The position numbers and the translations under genes are program-made. The notes beneath the pieces are model-generated. The model made no database searches and had not been told where the DNA came from. It worked only from the letters and a program-made list of their open reading frames with translations. Shown in pieces: positions 1-5,816 of a stretch of 5,816 nucleotides of DNA; within the stretch, counting starts at the first letter, position 1, and every line of letters begins with the position of its first letter. The DNA comes from Desulfobacteraceae bacterium (lineage in GTDB: Bacteria > Desulfobacterota > Desulfobacteria > Desulfobacterales > UBA11574): positions 1-5,816 of the forward strand of contig JABMQM010000541.1 of assembly GCA_013203195.1 (NCBI GenBank), written 5' to 3'.

Positions 1-1
1 G

Positions 2-2824
2 GATTGTGCCGCCTGTATCGGTACGCCCAAAATGGTCTCCGTGGGCCAGGATTCCAACATCGAGCTGCTTACATACAGTGAAGTCGAGGAGGTCAGCGGC
101 TTTGTCGGCAATTTCAAGGTCAACGTACACAAAAACGCCCGCTATGTTAAAAATAATTGTACCGGGTGCGGAGATTGCGAACAGGTTTGCCCGGTTGAAT
201 TCCCCAATGAATGGGATGTGGGTACCAGGATGCGCAAAGCCATCTACCGGCCATTCCCCCAAGCAGTTCCCATAACATACGCCATTGATAAGATGTCAAC
301 GGCTCCCTGTACAACTTCCTGCCCGGCAGGAACCAATGTGCATGGATATGTACAGCTGGTTAGAGTTGGGAAGTATCAGCAGGCCTTAAATCTTATTATG
401 GAACGATTGCCGCTGCCCGGAGTACTGGGAAGGGTATGTCCGCATCCATGTGAAAACGAATGCAGAAGATCTTTGATAGATTCTCCGATTTCCATCAAGA
501 ATTTAAAAAGGTTTGCCGCTGACAATGCCAGGCTTGAAGACGTGCCGCTGCCTGAAGTCGAGCAAAGAGATGAAAAGATTGCCGTTATTGGGTCCGGCCC
601 CGCAGGTCTTACTGTAGCATATTACCTGAGGTTGAAAGGATTCAAGGTTACTGTGTATGAGGCCATGGAAAAACCGGGAGGTATGCTCAGAACCGGTATT
701 CCCGATTACAGGCTTCCGCCAAAGATACTTGATCAGGAGATAGACCATATTCTTTCCACGGGAATTGAGCTTGAAACCAATATGGCTCTGGGAGATGATT
801 TTACCCTGGCAAGCCTTAAAGACCAGGGTTTTGATGCCATATTCTTGGGGATCGGCGCCCACTTGCCTATTAAAATGAATATAGAGAACGAAGATATTGA
901 CGGCGTCGTGGATGCGATTCCTTTTCTGCGCAAAGTGAATCTTGAAGGCACACAAGAGGCCCAATCAAGGGTGACGGTTATCGGCGGCGGCAATGTTGCC
1001 ATGGACGCCGCCCGGGCCGCCATACGTTCCGGTGCTGAACACGTCACCGTTATTTATAGAAGAACCGAACACGAAATGCCGGCATATGCAGAAGAGATTG
1101 AGGGGGCAAAAGAGGAGGGGGTTGAGTTTTTCCACCTTGCTTCTCCCGTTAAAGCGGTTCAGGAGCAGGGCCGGGTAGTGGGAATCGAATGTATTAAAAA
1201 TGAGCTGGGACCTGCTGATGAGAGCGGCAGAAGAAGGCCGATTCCGGTTGAAGGCAGCGAGTTTGTGATTGAATGCGATATGATCATACCTGCCATTGGC
1301 CAGAGGGCCGAGACTGAACCCATCGTACGAGAAAAAAATATTGATCTTACAGCATGGGGAACATTCAAGGTTGATCATCTCACCATGCAGACATCTGAAG
1401 CCGGTGTTTTTGCAGCCGGCGATGCGGTAACAGGGCCTGCAACAGTTATTGAGGCTATTGCTGCCGGCCATAAGGTTGTAAAGGCCATTGAAAGATATCT
1501 CAATCAAGAGATGGAAAAATATGATGATGAACGTGAAGAGAAAAAAGCCCCTGTAGAAAAGGATTACGCACCTGTTCCCGAAGATGCGCTTATAGTTGAA
1601 CGCGCCAAACCCGGGTTCCTTGATGTTAAAGCAAGAGAAAACTCCTTTACAGAAGTGGATCTGGGATTAGATGAGGCATCCGCATTACGTGAGGCTGAAA
1701 AATGCATCAACTGCGGTAAATGTTGCCAATGTAAGCTCTGTGAAAGCGTATGCAAACCGGAAGCGATCGACCACGGCATGCAAGCTGAAACAAAAGTTGT
1801 TGATGTGGGGTCGATCATTATAGCAACCGGGTATGATCCCCTTGACCCCACTCCGATGGAGCAATACGGATACGGCAAGTATGCCAATGTTTTCACCAAT
1901 TTTGAATTTGAACGTTTGTCCAACGCCACGGGTCCAACCAGCGGAAAGCTCCTCAAACGGGATCAGGACAACCGTTTAAAGTTCACCGATCCGCCCAAGA
2001 GTGTCGCCATACTGCACTGCATCGGCAGCAGGGACATAAATTACCACGAGTACTGTTCACGCACCTGCTGTATGTATGCATTAAAGTATGCTCATCTACT
2101 CAAGGAGAAGTGTGGTCATGACACCCAAATTTATAACTTCTACATCGACATGCGTTGTTTTGGTAAAGGATATGAGGAGTTCTTCAAACGGGTGCAGTCT
2201 GAAGGCGTTCGAATGATAAGAGGTAAAGCTTCCCAGATAAACGAAGTAGACGGAATGCTGGTGGTGAAAGCAGAGGATACGCTCTCCGGCACTTTACTGG
2301 AGGTTCCGGTGGAGATGGCTATCCTGTGTACGGCCATGGAGCCTCGCTCCAATGCAACTGAAGTTGCCCGCAAATTCGGGATAAATGTCGGTGCTGACGG
2401 CTTCTTTCAGGAAGAACATCCCAAGCTGGCGCCGGTTTCTACCCCATCCGCCGGGGTTTTCCTCGCCGGAACTTGTCAGGGCCCCAAAGATATTCCGGAT
2501 ACAGTCGCCCAGGCATCCGCGGCGGCCTCCAAATCCCTAGCCCTGGCTACCCGGGGATATGTTGAGATTCCTTCGGCAATTTCATGGATCGATCCGGATG
2601 TTTGCGCCGGCTGTCAAACCTGCATTAATCTGTGTGCCTACTCGGCCATCGAATTTGACGAGCGCCGCCAGGTGTCGGTCGTCAACGAGGCGCTTTGCAA
2701 AGGGTGCGGGAGTTGTTCGGGCTTTTGTCCGAGCGGCGCGGCCCAGGTAAGGCATTTCAATGAAAAACAGTTGTTCGCAGAACTTGAAGGGGTCTTGGAT
2801 GCAATCCATGCGGTGGGAATGTAG
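2..2824 (+). CDS. hdrA: HdrA-like FAD/[4Fe-4S] oxidoreductase with inserted GltD-like NAD(P)H module (5' end missing)
   Basis: The frame is open from base 2 to a TAG stop and gives 940 residues (numbered here from base 2). The ATG at base 32 is not the true start, because the HdrA signature DCAACI lies before it and the FAD-binding GxGxxG that normally precedes that signature is off the left edge. Domains in order: HdrA segment 1-50; [4Fe-4S] motif C53/C56/C59/C63-P; GltD-like cysteine pairs C103/C107-P and C146/C150/C154; FAD motif GSGPAG 197-202; NAD(P)H motif GGGNVAMD 328-335 followed by YRR and EMPA 352-360; second FAD motif AAGDAVTGP 471-479; Cys-rich linker C568-C584; second HdrA half with LHCIGSRD, YCSRTCC (684-690), IDMRCFGKG and GTCQGPKDIPDTVAQ (823-837); two ferredoxin motifs C868-C878 and C899-C909-P. 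By family, HdrA is a cytoplasmic flavin hub that transfers or bifurcates electrons, usually with HdrB, HdrC or MvhD partners. None is visible here. Oxidation or reduction of NAD(P)H by the GltD-like part is inferred. Arg codons in that module differ from its flanks. Confidence 0.93.
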   Translation, partial: DCAACIGTPKMVSVGQDSNIELLTYSEVEEVSGFVGNFKVNVHKNARYVKNNCTGCGDCEQVCPVEFPNEWDVGTRMRKAIYRPFPQAVPITYAIDKMSTAPCTTSCPAGTNVHGYVQLVRVGKYQQALNLIMERLPLPGVLGRVCPHPCENECRRSLIDSPISIKNLKRFAADNARLEDVPLPEVEQRDEKIAVIGSGPAGLTVAYYLRLKGFKVTVYEAMEKPGGMLRTGIPDYRLPPKILDQEIDHILSTGIELETNMALGDDFTLASLKDQGFDAIFLGIGAHLPIKMNIENEDIDGVVDAIPFLRKVNLEGTQEAQSRVTVIGGGNVAMDAARAAIRSGAEHVTVIYRRTEHEMPAYAEEIEGAKEEGVEFFHLASPVKAVQEQGRVVGIECIKNELGPADESGRRRPIPVEGSEFVIECDMIIPAIGQRAETEPIVREKNIDLTAWGTFKVDHLTMQTSEAGVFAAGDAVTGPATVIEAIAAGHKVVKAIERYLNQEMEKYDDEREEKKAPVEKDYAPVPEDALIVERAKPGFLDVKARENSFTEVDLGLDEASALREAEKCINCGKCCQCKLCESVCKPEAIDHGMQAETKVVDVGSIIIATGYDPLDPTPMEQYGYGKYANVFTNFEFERLSNATGPTSGKLLKRDQDNRLKFTDPPKSVAILHCIGSRDINYHEYCSRTCCMYALKYAHLLKEKCGHDTQIYNFYIDMRCFGKGYEEFFKRVQSEGVRMIRGKASQINEVDGMLVVKAEDTLSGTLLEVPVEMAILCTAMEPRSNATEVARKFGINVGADGFFQEEHPKLAPVSTPSAGVFLAGTCQGPKDIPDTVAQASAAASKSLALATRGYVEIPSAISWIDPDVCAGCQTCINLCAYSAIEFDERRQVSVVNEALCKGCGSCSGFCPSGAAQVRHFNEKQLFAELEGVLDAIHAVGM

Positions 2825-2835
2825 AAAGAAAGTTC

Positions 2836-2870
2836 CTAAAGTTTGAAGTGAACTAAAATGAGCTAAAGTT
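2836..2870 (+). repeat. Short degenerate CTAAA repeat cluster
   Basis: The octamer ctaaagtt occurs at 2836-2843 and again at 2863-2870, with a third ctaaa at 2853-2857 between them. The phrases tgaactaaaa and tgagctaaag are close variants of each other. A further ctaaa lies at 2901-2905. The spacing is irregular (17, 10 and 38 bases), so this may be a decayed tandem repeat or part of a dispersed intergenic element. No function can be assigned. Confidence 0.4.
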
Positions 2871-2952
2871 AATGTATGTACCTTTGGCACTATCAATTTT
2901 CTAAATCCTAACCTATTGAAAAAAAAATTCACTTAAGGCGCTTCAAACTTCG

Positions 2953-2960
2953 AAAAAGGA
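2953..2960 (+). promoter_or_regulatory. Ribosome binding site of sucA
   Basis: The sequence aaaaagga ends 8 bases before the ATG at 2969, a normal Shine-Dalgarno strength and spacing. It supports 2969 as the start, as does the encoded N-terminus, which matches the E1 family from its first helix. Its agga core is part of the right arm of the inverted repeat that begins just after the upstream stop codon. Confidence 0.75.
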
Positions 2961-2968
2961 ACACCCCC

Positions 2969-5722
2969 ATGGCCCTTTTTGAAACATTGAATTTAGACTA
3001 TATCGACGCCCAGTACCAGGTGTGGAAAGCCGATCCGAATGCGGTTTCCCGTGACTGGCGATTTTTCTTTGAAGGCTTTGAAATGGCCGGCGCCGGAGAA
3101 CCCGGCGTGCCGGTGGTCTGTGACGAAGACCAGGCACTTTTACAATCCCGCGTCCAAGCGCTCATCCACCGTTATCGAGATGTGGGACATCTGCTGGCCT
3201 GTCTGGACCCGCTGGTGGCGTGCCCTACCGACCACCCCCTGCTGGATCTTCCCGCCTTTGAACTGACCCTTAAAGATCTGGACACAGAATTTTCCGCCCC
3301 GGATTTGCTTAAGACCGGGCGGGCAGTGTTGCGGGATATCATCAAAACTCTGAAGGAGACCTACTGCCGCTCTATCGGGGTCGAATTCATGCACTTGCAG
3401 GATCCGGCAGAGCGCCGCTGGTTGCAGGATCGCATGGAGCCGGTTCGCAATCGGCCTTCTCTGGACAGCAAAACCAAGATTTACATCTTGGAAAAGATTT
3501 GCCGTGCCACCCTTTTTGAGCAATTCTTGCATAAAAAATATTTAGGTCAGACTCGCTTCTCCCTTGAAGGGGCCGAGGCGATCATCGCCATGCTTTATGA
3601 TTTTGTTCGTTTTGCAGCCGTGCAGGGATGCCGGGAGATTATCATGGGGATGGCTCACCGCGGTCGCATCAATGTTCAGTCCCATATCCTCGGGAAAAGC
3701 TACGAAGAAGTTTTCACCGAATTTGAAAGCTGCTTGGATCCGGACAGCCAGTTTGGAGCCGGCGATGTCAAATACCACAACGGTTATATGGGAGACATCA
3801 AAACAGACGACGATCATCGGCTGCGCATCATCCTGCTAAATAACCCCAGCCATTTGGAGTCGATCGATCCGGTTGTTCAAGGATTTGCCCGCGCCCGGCT
3901 GGACCTGCTGGGTACCGATAATCAGAACCTTATTTTTCCGCTGCTGATCCATGGCGATGCCGCCTTTGCCGGACAGGGAATCGTGGCTGAAACCCTGAAC
4001 ATGAGCCAACTGGCCGGTTACACTACCGGGGGCACCATCCACCTGGTGATCAATAATCAGATCGGCTATACAACACTTCCCGAAGAGGCCCGCAGCACCC
4101 GTTATGCCACCGATATGGCAAAAATGCTGATGGTCCCCATCTTTCATGTGCACGGGGAAGACCCTGAAGCTGCGGTTCACGTCATGCGGCTTGCCGCCGA
4201 GTACCGGCTGGCGTTTAACAAGGATGTTGTCATCGATGTCATCTGCTACCGCCGATACGGCCACAACGAAGGCGACGAGCCCTACTTTACCCAGCCGCTG
4301 ATGTACGACCGCATCCGGGAGCGGCCCTCGCTTTACAGCATGTACGCCCGAAAGCTGCTGGAGGAAGGCCGGGTTAAAACCGCTGATATCAAACAGCTCG
4401 AAAATACAATCACAGGGGAGCTTGAAGACGCCTTACAGACGGTTCGGCAAAGCGCTTGTTTATTCCCCCAATCCCGATTTTACGAAAACTGGCACGGTTT
4501 TCACGGCAATTACTCCCATACGATCGTGAAAACCGGTCTTGCCCGCAAAAAGCTCATCACCCTCGCCCGCAAACTGAATACGGTTCCAAAGGACTTTTCC
4601 TTGAACCCCAAACTGGCACGCCTGCTGCAAAAGCGGCTGGCGGCCGTTGAAAAAGGAACCGGGATCGACTGGGCCAATGCCGAAGCTCTGGCTTTTGCCT
4701 CCCTGTTGACCGATGGTTTTTCGGTTCGCCTGAGCGGTCAGGACAGCGGCCGCGGCACCTTCAGTCAGCGCCACAGTGTGTTGGTAGATGCCAAAACCGG
4801 CCAAGAGTTTACATCGCAAAATGCCCTCGGCAAAAACCAGGCCCCCTTTCTGGTTTACGACAGCATGCTTTCCGAAGCCGGCATTATGGGGTTTGAATAC
4901 GGCTACTCAATGGCACAGCCCCTGGGGCTTGTGATCTGGGAAGCACAGTTCGGCGATTTTGCCAACAATGCCCAGGCGGTTATCGATCTTTACATCGCCA
5001 GCGGTGAATCCAAATGGCAGCGCCTAAGCGGCCTGGTGCTGCTGCTCCCGCACGGCTGGGAAGGACTGGGGCCGGAACACTCCAGTGCCCGGCTGGAGCG
5101 TTTTCTCCAGTTGTGTGCTGACGATAATATGCAGGTTTGCAACATGACGACTCCGGCCCAGTATTTCCACCGGCTGCGCCGCCAGGTAAAAAGCGATTTT
5201 CGCAAGCCCCTGATTATTATGGCGCCCAAGAGCCTTTTGCGTCATCGGCTGGCGGTTTCCGATCTTGCGGATCTGACCTCGGGCTCATTTCAGGAAGTCC
5301 TTGACGATCCCGATGTATTGATAAAACCCGACCGCATCCTTGTTTGCAGCGGAAAGATTTTTTATGAACTGCTGCAAAGACGCCGGGAACTGAAAAAACT
5401 TAATATTGCCATTGTGCGCCTAGAACAGTTTTACCCTTTTCCCGCTAAACAACTGAAAACCGCATTTCAAAAATACAAACAGGCCCGGCATTACTGCTGG
5501 GTTCAGGAAGAACCTGAAAATATGGGTGCCTGGCATTTTATGCGGCCCCGTCTTGAAAAATTAACCGGAAAGTCGATTGCATATATCGGCCGCAAGGCTG
5601 CCGCCAGCCCGGCCACCGGCTTTCCCAACATATATAAACGCGAGCAGGCCGCAATTATTGACGAAGCTGTGGGGCCTTTATCGCAGATGGAAACCAGCTA
5701 TAGTGCGTCGCATATGAATTGA
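2969..5722 (+). CDS. sucA: 2-oxoglutarate dehydrogenase E1 component (thiamine diphosphate dependent)
   Basis: SucA decarboxylates 2-oxoglutarate on thiamine diphosphate and transfers the succinyl group to the lipoyl domain of E2 (SucB) in the cytoplasmic 2-oxoglutarate dehydrogenase complex of the TCA cycle. The 917 residues are complete, close to the roughly 930 of E. coli SucA. The N-terminal E2-binding segment is present (8-38, YIDAQYQVWKADPNAVSRDW). Then come the family block FLHKKYLGQTRFSLEG (186-201), MGMAHRGRIN (226-235), GDVKYHNGY (265-273), NPSHLE (292-297), the thiamine diphosphate motif GDAAFAGQG (329-337) ending in NNQ (362-364), and YRRYGHNEGDEP (427-438). The C-terminal transketolase-like half has GRGTFSQRHS (594-603), PHGWEGLGPEHSSARLER (694-711) and PKSLLRH (753-759). 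Active-site histidines H230 and H295 and the HSSAR histidine H704 are retained. There is no fused E2-like acyltransferase domain, so it is not a Kgd-type fusion. It follows the hdrA-like gene by 144 bases; no sucB start is recognisable downstream inside the window. Confidence 0.98.
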   Translation: MALFETLNLDYIDAQYQVWKADPNAVSRDWRFFFEGFEMAGAGEPGVPVVCDEDQALLQSRVQALIHRYRDVGHLLACLDPLVACPTDHPLLDLPAFELTLKDLDTEFSAPDLLKTGRAVLRDIIKTLKETYCRSIGVEFMHLQDPAERRWLQDRMEPVRNRPSLDSKTKIYILEKICRATLFEQFLHKKYLGQTRFSLEGAEAIIAMLYDFVRFAAVQGCREIIMGMAHRGRINVQSHILGKSYEEVFTEFESCLDPDSQFGAGDVKYHNGYMGDIKTDDDHRLRIILLNNPSHLESIDPVVQGFARARLDLLGTDNQNLIFPLLIHGDAAFAGQGIVAETLNMSQLAGYTTGGTIHLVINNQIGYTTLPEEARSTRYATDMAKMLMVPIFHVHGEDPEAAVHVMRLAAEYRLAFNKDVVIDVICYRRYGHNEGDEPYFTQPLMYDRIRERPSLYSMYARKLLEEGRVKTADIKQLENTITGELEDALQTVRQSACLFPQSRFYENWHGFHGNYSHTIVKTGLARKKLITLARKLNTVPKDFSLNPKLARLLQKRLAAVEKGTGIDWANAEALAFASLLTDGFSVRLSGQDSGRGTFSQRHSVLVDAKTGQEFTSQNALGKNQAPFLVYDSMLSEAGIMGFEYGYSMAQPLGLVIWEAQFGDFANNAQAVIDLYIASGESKWQRLSGLVLLLPHGWEGLGPEHSSARLERFLQLCADDNMQVCNMTTPAQYFHRLRRQVKSDFRKPLIIMAPKSLLRHRLAVSDLADLTSGSFQEVLDDPDVLIKPDRILVCSGKIFYELLQRRRELKKLNIAIVRLEQFYPFPAKQLKTAFQKYKQARHYCWVQEEPENMGAWHFMRPRLEKLTGKSIAYIGRKAAASPATGFPNIYKREQAAIIDEAVGPLSQMETSYSASHMN

Positions 5723-5725
5723 TAC

Positions 5726-5752
5726 TTGACAGAGGGGGTAAAACATGATAAT
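5726..5752 (+). promoter_or_regulatory. Candidate sigma70-type promoter downstream of sucA
   Basis: A perfect -35 box TTGACA lies at 5726-5731, four bases after the sucA stop. GATAAT at 5747-5752 matches five of six positions of the -10 consensus, but the 15-base spacer is short of the usual 17. With this -10, transcription would start near 5759, at the right end of the left arm of the following inverted repeat. The promoter would serve whatever gene begins beyond the window edge. Confidence 0.4.
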
Positions 5753-5762
5753 CTATCCATAA
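5745..5762 (+). other. Five-codon ORF with a strong ribosome binding site (possible leader peptide or relic start)
   Basis: ATG at 5745 is preceded by agaggggg (5731-5738) at a 6-base spacing, the best ribosome-binding-site arrangement in this region. The frame reads MIIYP and stops at TAA 5760-5762. Its codons overlap the left arm of the 13-base inverted repeat. It lies 22 bases after the sucA stop, where a co-transcribed gene would ordinarily begin. It may be a short leader ORF, the remnant of an interrupted downstream gene start, or chance. Confidence 0.25.
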
Positions 5763-5799
5763 TTTCAACTCATTCAAAACAGAGAAATGGATAGATTAT
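5748..5799 (+). repeat. Perfect 13-base inverted repeat with 26-base spacer
   Basis: The left arm ataatctatccat (5748-5760) is the exact reverse complement of atggatagattat (5787-5799). Four more pairs (aaac 5741-5744 with gttt 5801-5804) extend it past a small asymmetric internal loop. The left arm overlaps most of the candidate -10 box and the right arm contains a candidate start codon at 5787. The stem is AT-rich and has no following T tract, so a terminator is unlikely. A repressor-binding site, or an RNA hairpin that hides the start codon in read-through transcripts, would fit better. Confidence 0.65.
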
Positions 5800-5816
5800 G
5801 GTTTCATGTCGTGGCA
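5787..5816 (+). CDS. Possible 5' end of an unidentified gene, cut by the window edge
   Basis: Ten open codons read MDRLWFHVVA and run off the right edge. The upstream sequence acagagaa is at best a weak ribosome binding site. ATGs in other frames at 5798 and 5806 are equally possible starts for the next gene. The sequence does not resemble the lipoyl domain that opens SucB. The WFHVVA string is loosely like the first strand of some Y1 (IS200/REP-associated) transposases, which often read YHV followed by RG, but ten residues are too few to call a family. Confidence 0.25.
   Translation, partial: MDRLWFHVVA

Larger units (their letters stand above)
2832..2962 (+). repeat. Imperfect inverted repeat spanning the hdrA-sucA gap and covering the sucA ribosome binding site
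   Basis: The left arm at 2832-2848 reads gttcct, one unpaired base, then aagtttgaag. The right arm at 2941-2962 reads cttcaaactt, six unpaired bases, then aggaac. This gives 16 perfect pairs in two blocks (6 and 10). A further four pairs (tgaa 2849-2852 with ttca 2928-2931) can extend the helix inward across a 9-base bulge. The outer block of the right arm includes agga of the sucA Shine-Dalgarno sequence. The enclosed stretch is AT-rich and contains a run of nine A (2919-2927). Possible readings are an RNA hairpin that limits sucA translation when transcription comes through from hdrA, or a short miniature-transposon-like insertion. The pairing is seen in the sequence; any role is inference. 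Confidence 0.6.

Noticed and set aside
32..34. ATG at base 32 as the start of the HdrA-like gene
   Set aside because: The frame is open to the window edge and the residues before the ATG (DCAACI) are a conserved HdrA signature, so the gene begins further left.
965..1507. 180-codon open frame on the minus strand inside the HdrA-like gene
   Set aside because: It lies opposite well-conserved GltD-like motifs, has no recognisable domain, and its product is a low-quality Cys/Asn-rich string; it is a shadow frame.
2885..2899. sigma54-type promoter suggested by TGGCAC at 2885-2890
   Set aside because: The required GC of the -12 element is missing; attt stands where TTGC should be.
2875..2919. sigma70 promoter for sucA in the gap (TTGGCA at 2884-2889)
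   Set aside because: No -10 box of reasonable quality is found 16-18 bases downstream; an AT-rich gap gives many weak matches.
2825..2968. Rho-independent terminator between the two genes
   Set aside because: The inverted repeat has a very long loop and low GC and is not followed by a T tract.
3836..4264. 142-codon open frame on the minus strand inside sucA
   Set aside because: It is antisense to the most conserved part of SucA, including the thiamine diphosphate motif, and shows no independent family resemblance.
2969..5722. Kgd-type fusion or 2-oxoglutarate decarboxylase instead of SucA
   Set aside because: There is no E2-like acyltransferase domain in the N-terminal part, and the short E2-binding segment typical of stand-alone E1 is present.
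5748..5799. Terminator for sucA
   Set aside because: The 13-base stem is AT-rich with a 26-base loop and is followed by mixed sequence, not a T run.

Overview
The window carries two large genes on the plus strand, a 144-base gap between them, and a short structured region at the right edge. The leading candidate source is an anaerobic member of the Desulfobacterota (sulfate-reducing or syntrophic relatives). This is inferred from the type of HdrA-like protein, in which a glutamate-synthase small-subunit (GltD) module sits inside a heterodisulfide-reductase A chain. It is not proven by any marker gene in the window.

Bases 2-2824 hold the 3' part of an HdrA-like flavin and iron-sulfur oxidoreductase. 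The start of the gene lies left of the window, and 940 codons are visible. The order of parts is: the tail of the HdrA flavin domain, a [4Fe-4S] motif, a complete GltD-like NAD(P)H/FAD module with its own cysteine motifs, a cysteine-rich linker, the second half of HdrA, and two C-terminal ferredoxin motifs. Bases 2969-5722 hold a complete E1 subunit of 2-oxoglutarate dehydrogenase (SucA), 917 residues, with all family signatures. No terminator is visible between the genes, so co-transcription is possible. In the gap, an imperfect inverted repeat begins 8 bases after the hdrA-like stop and ends inside the sucA ribosome binding site.

The last 94 bases contain a promoter-like pair, a five-codon ORF with a good ribosome binding site, a perfect 13-base inverted repeat with a 26-base spacer, and the first ten codons of a possible next gene. 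That reading frame does not look like the start of sucB, the usual partner downstream of sucA.

Functionally, SucA decarboxylates 2-oxoglutarate and, with E2 and E3 encoded elsewhere, produces succinyl-CoA and NADH. The HdrA-like protein should move electrons between a pyridine nucleotide and low-potential iron-sulfur carriers. A link between the two is suggested only by their proximity. The most interesting signals are the inserted NAD(P)H module with arginine codon use unlike its flanks, the inverted repeat that could mask the sucA ribosome binding site, and the structured start region at the right edge.
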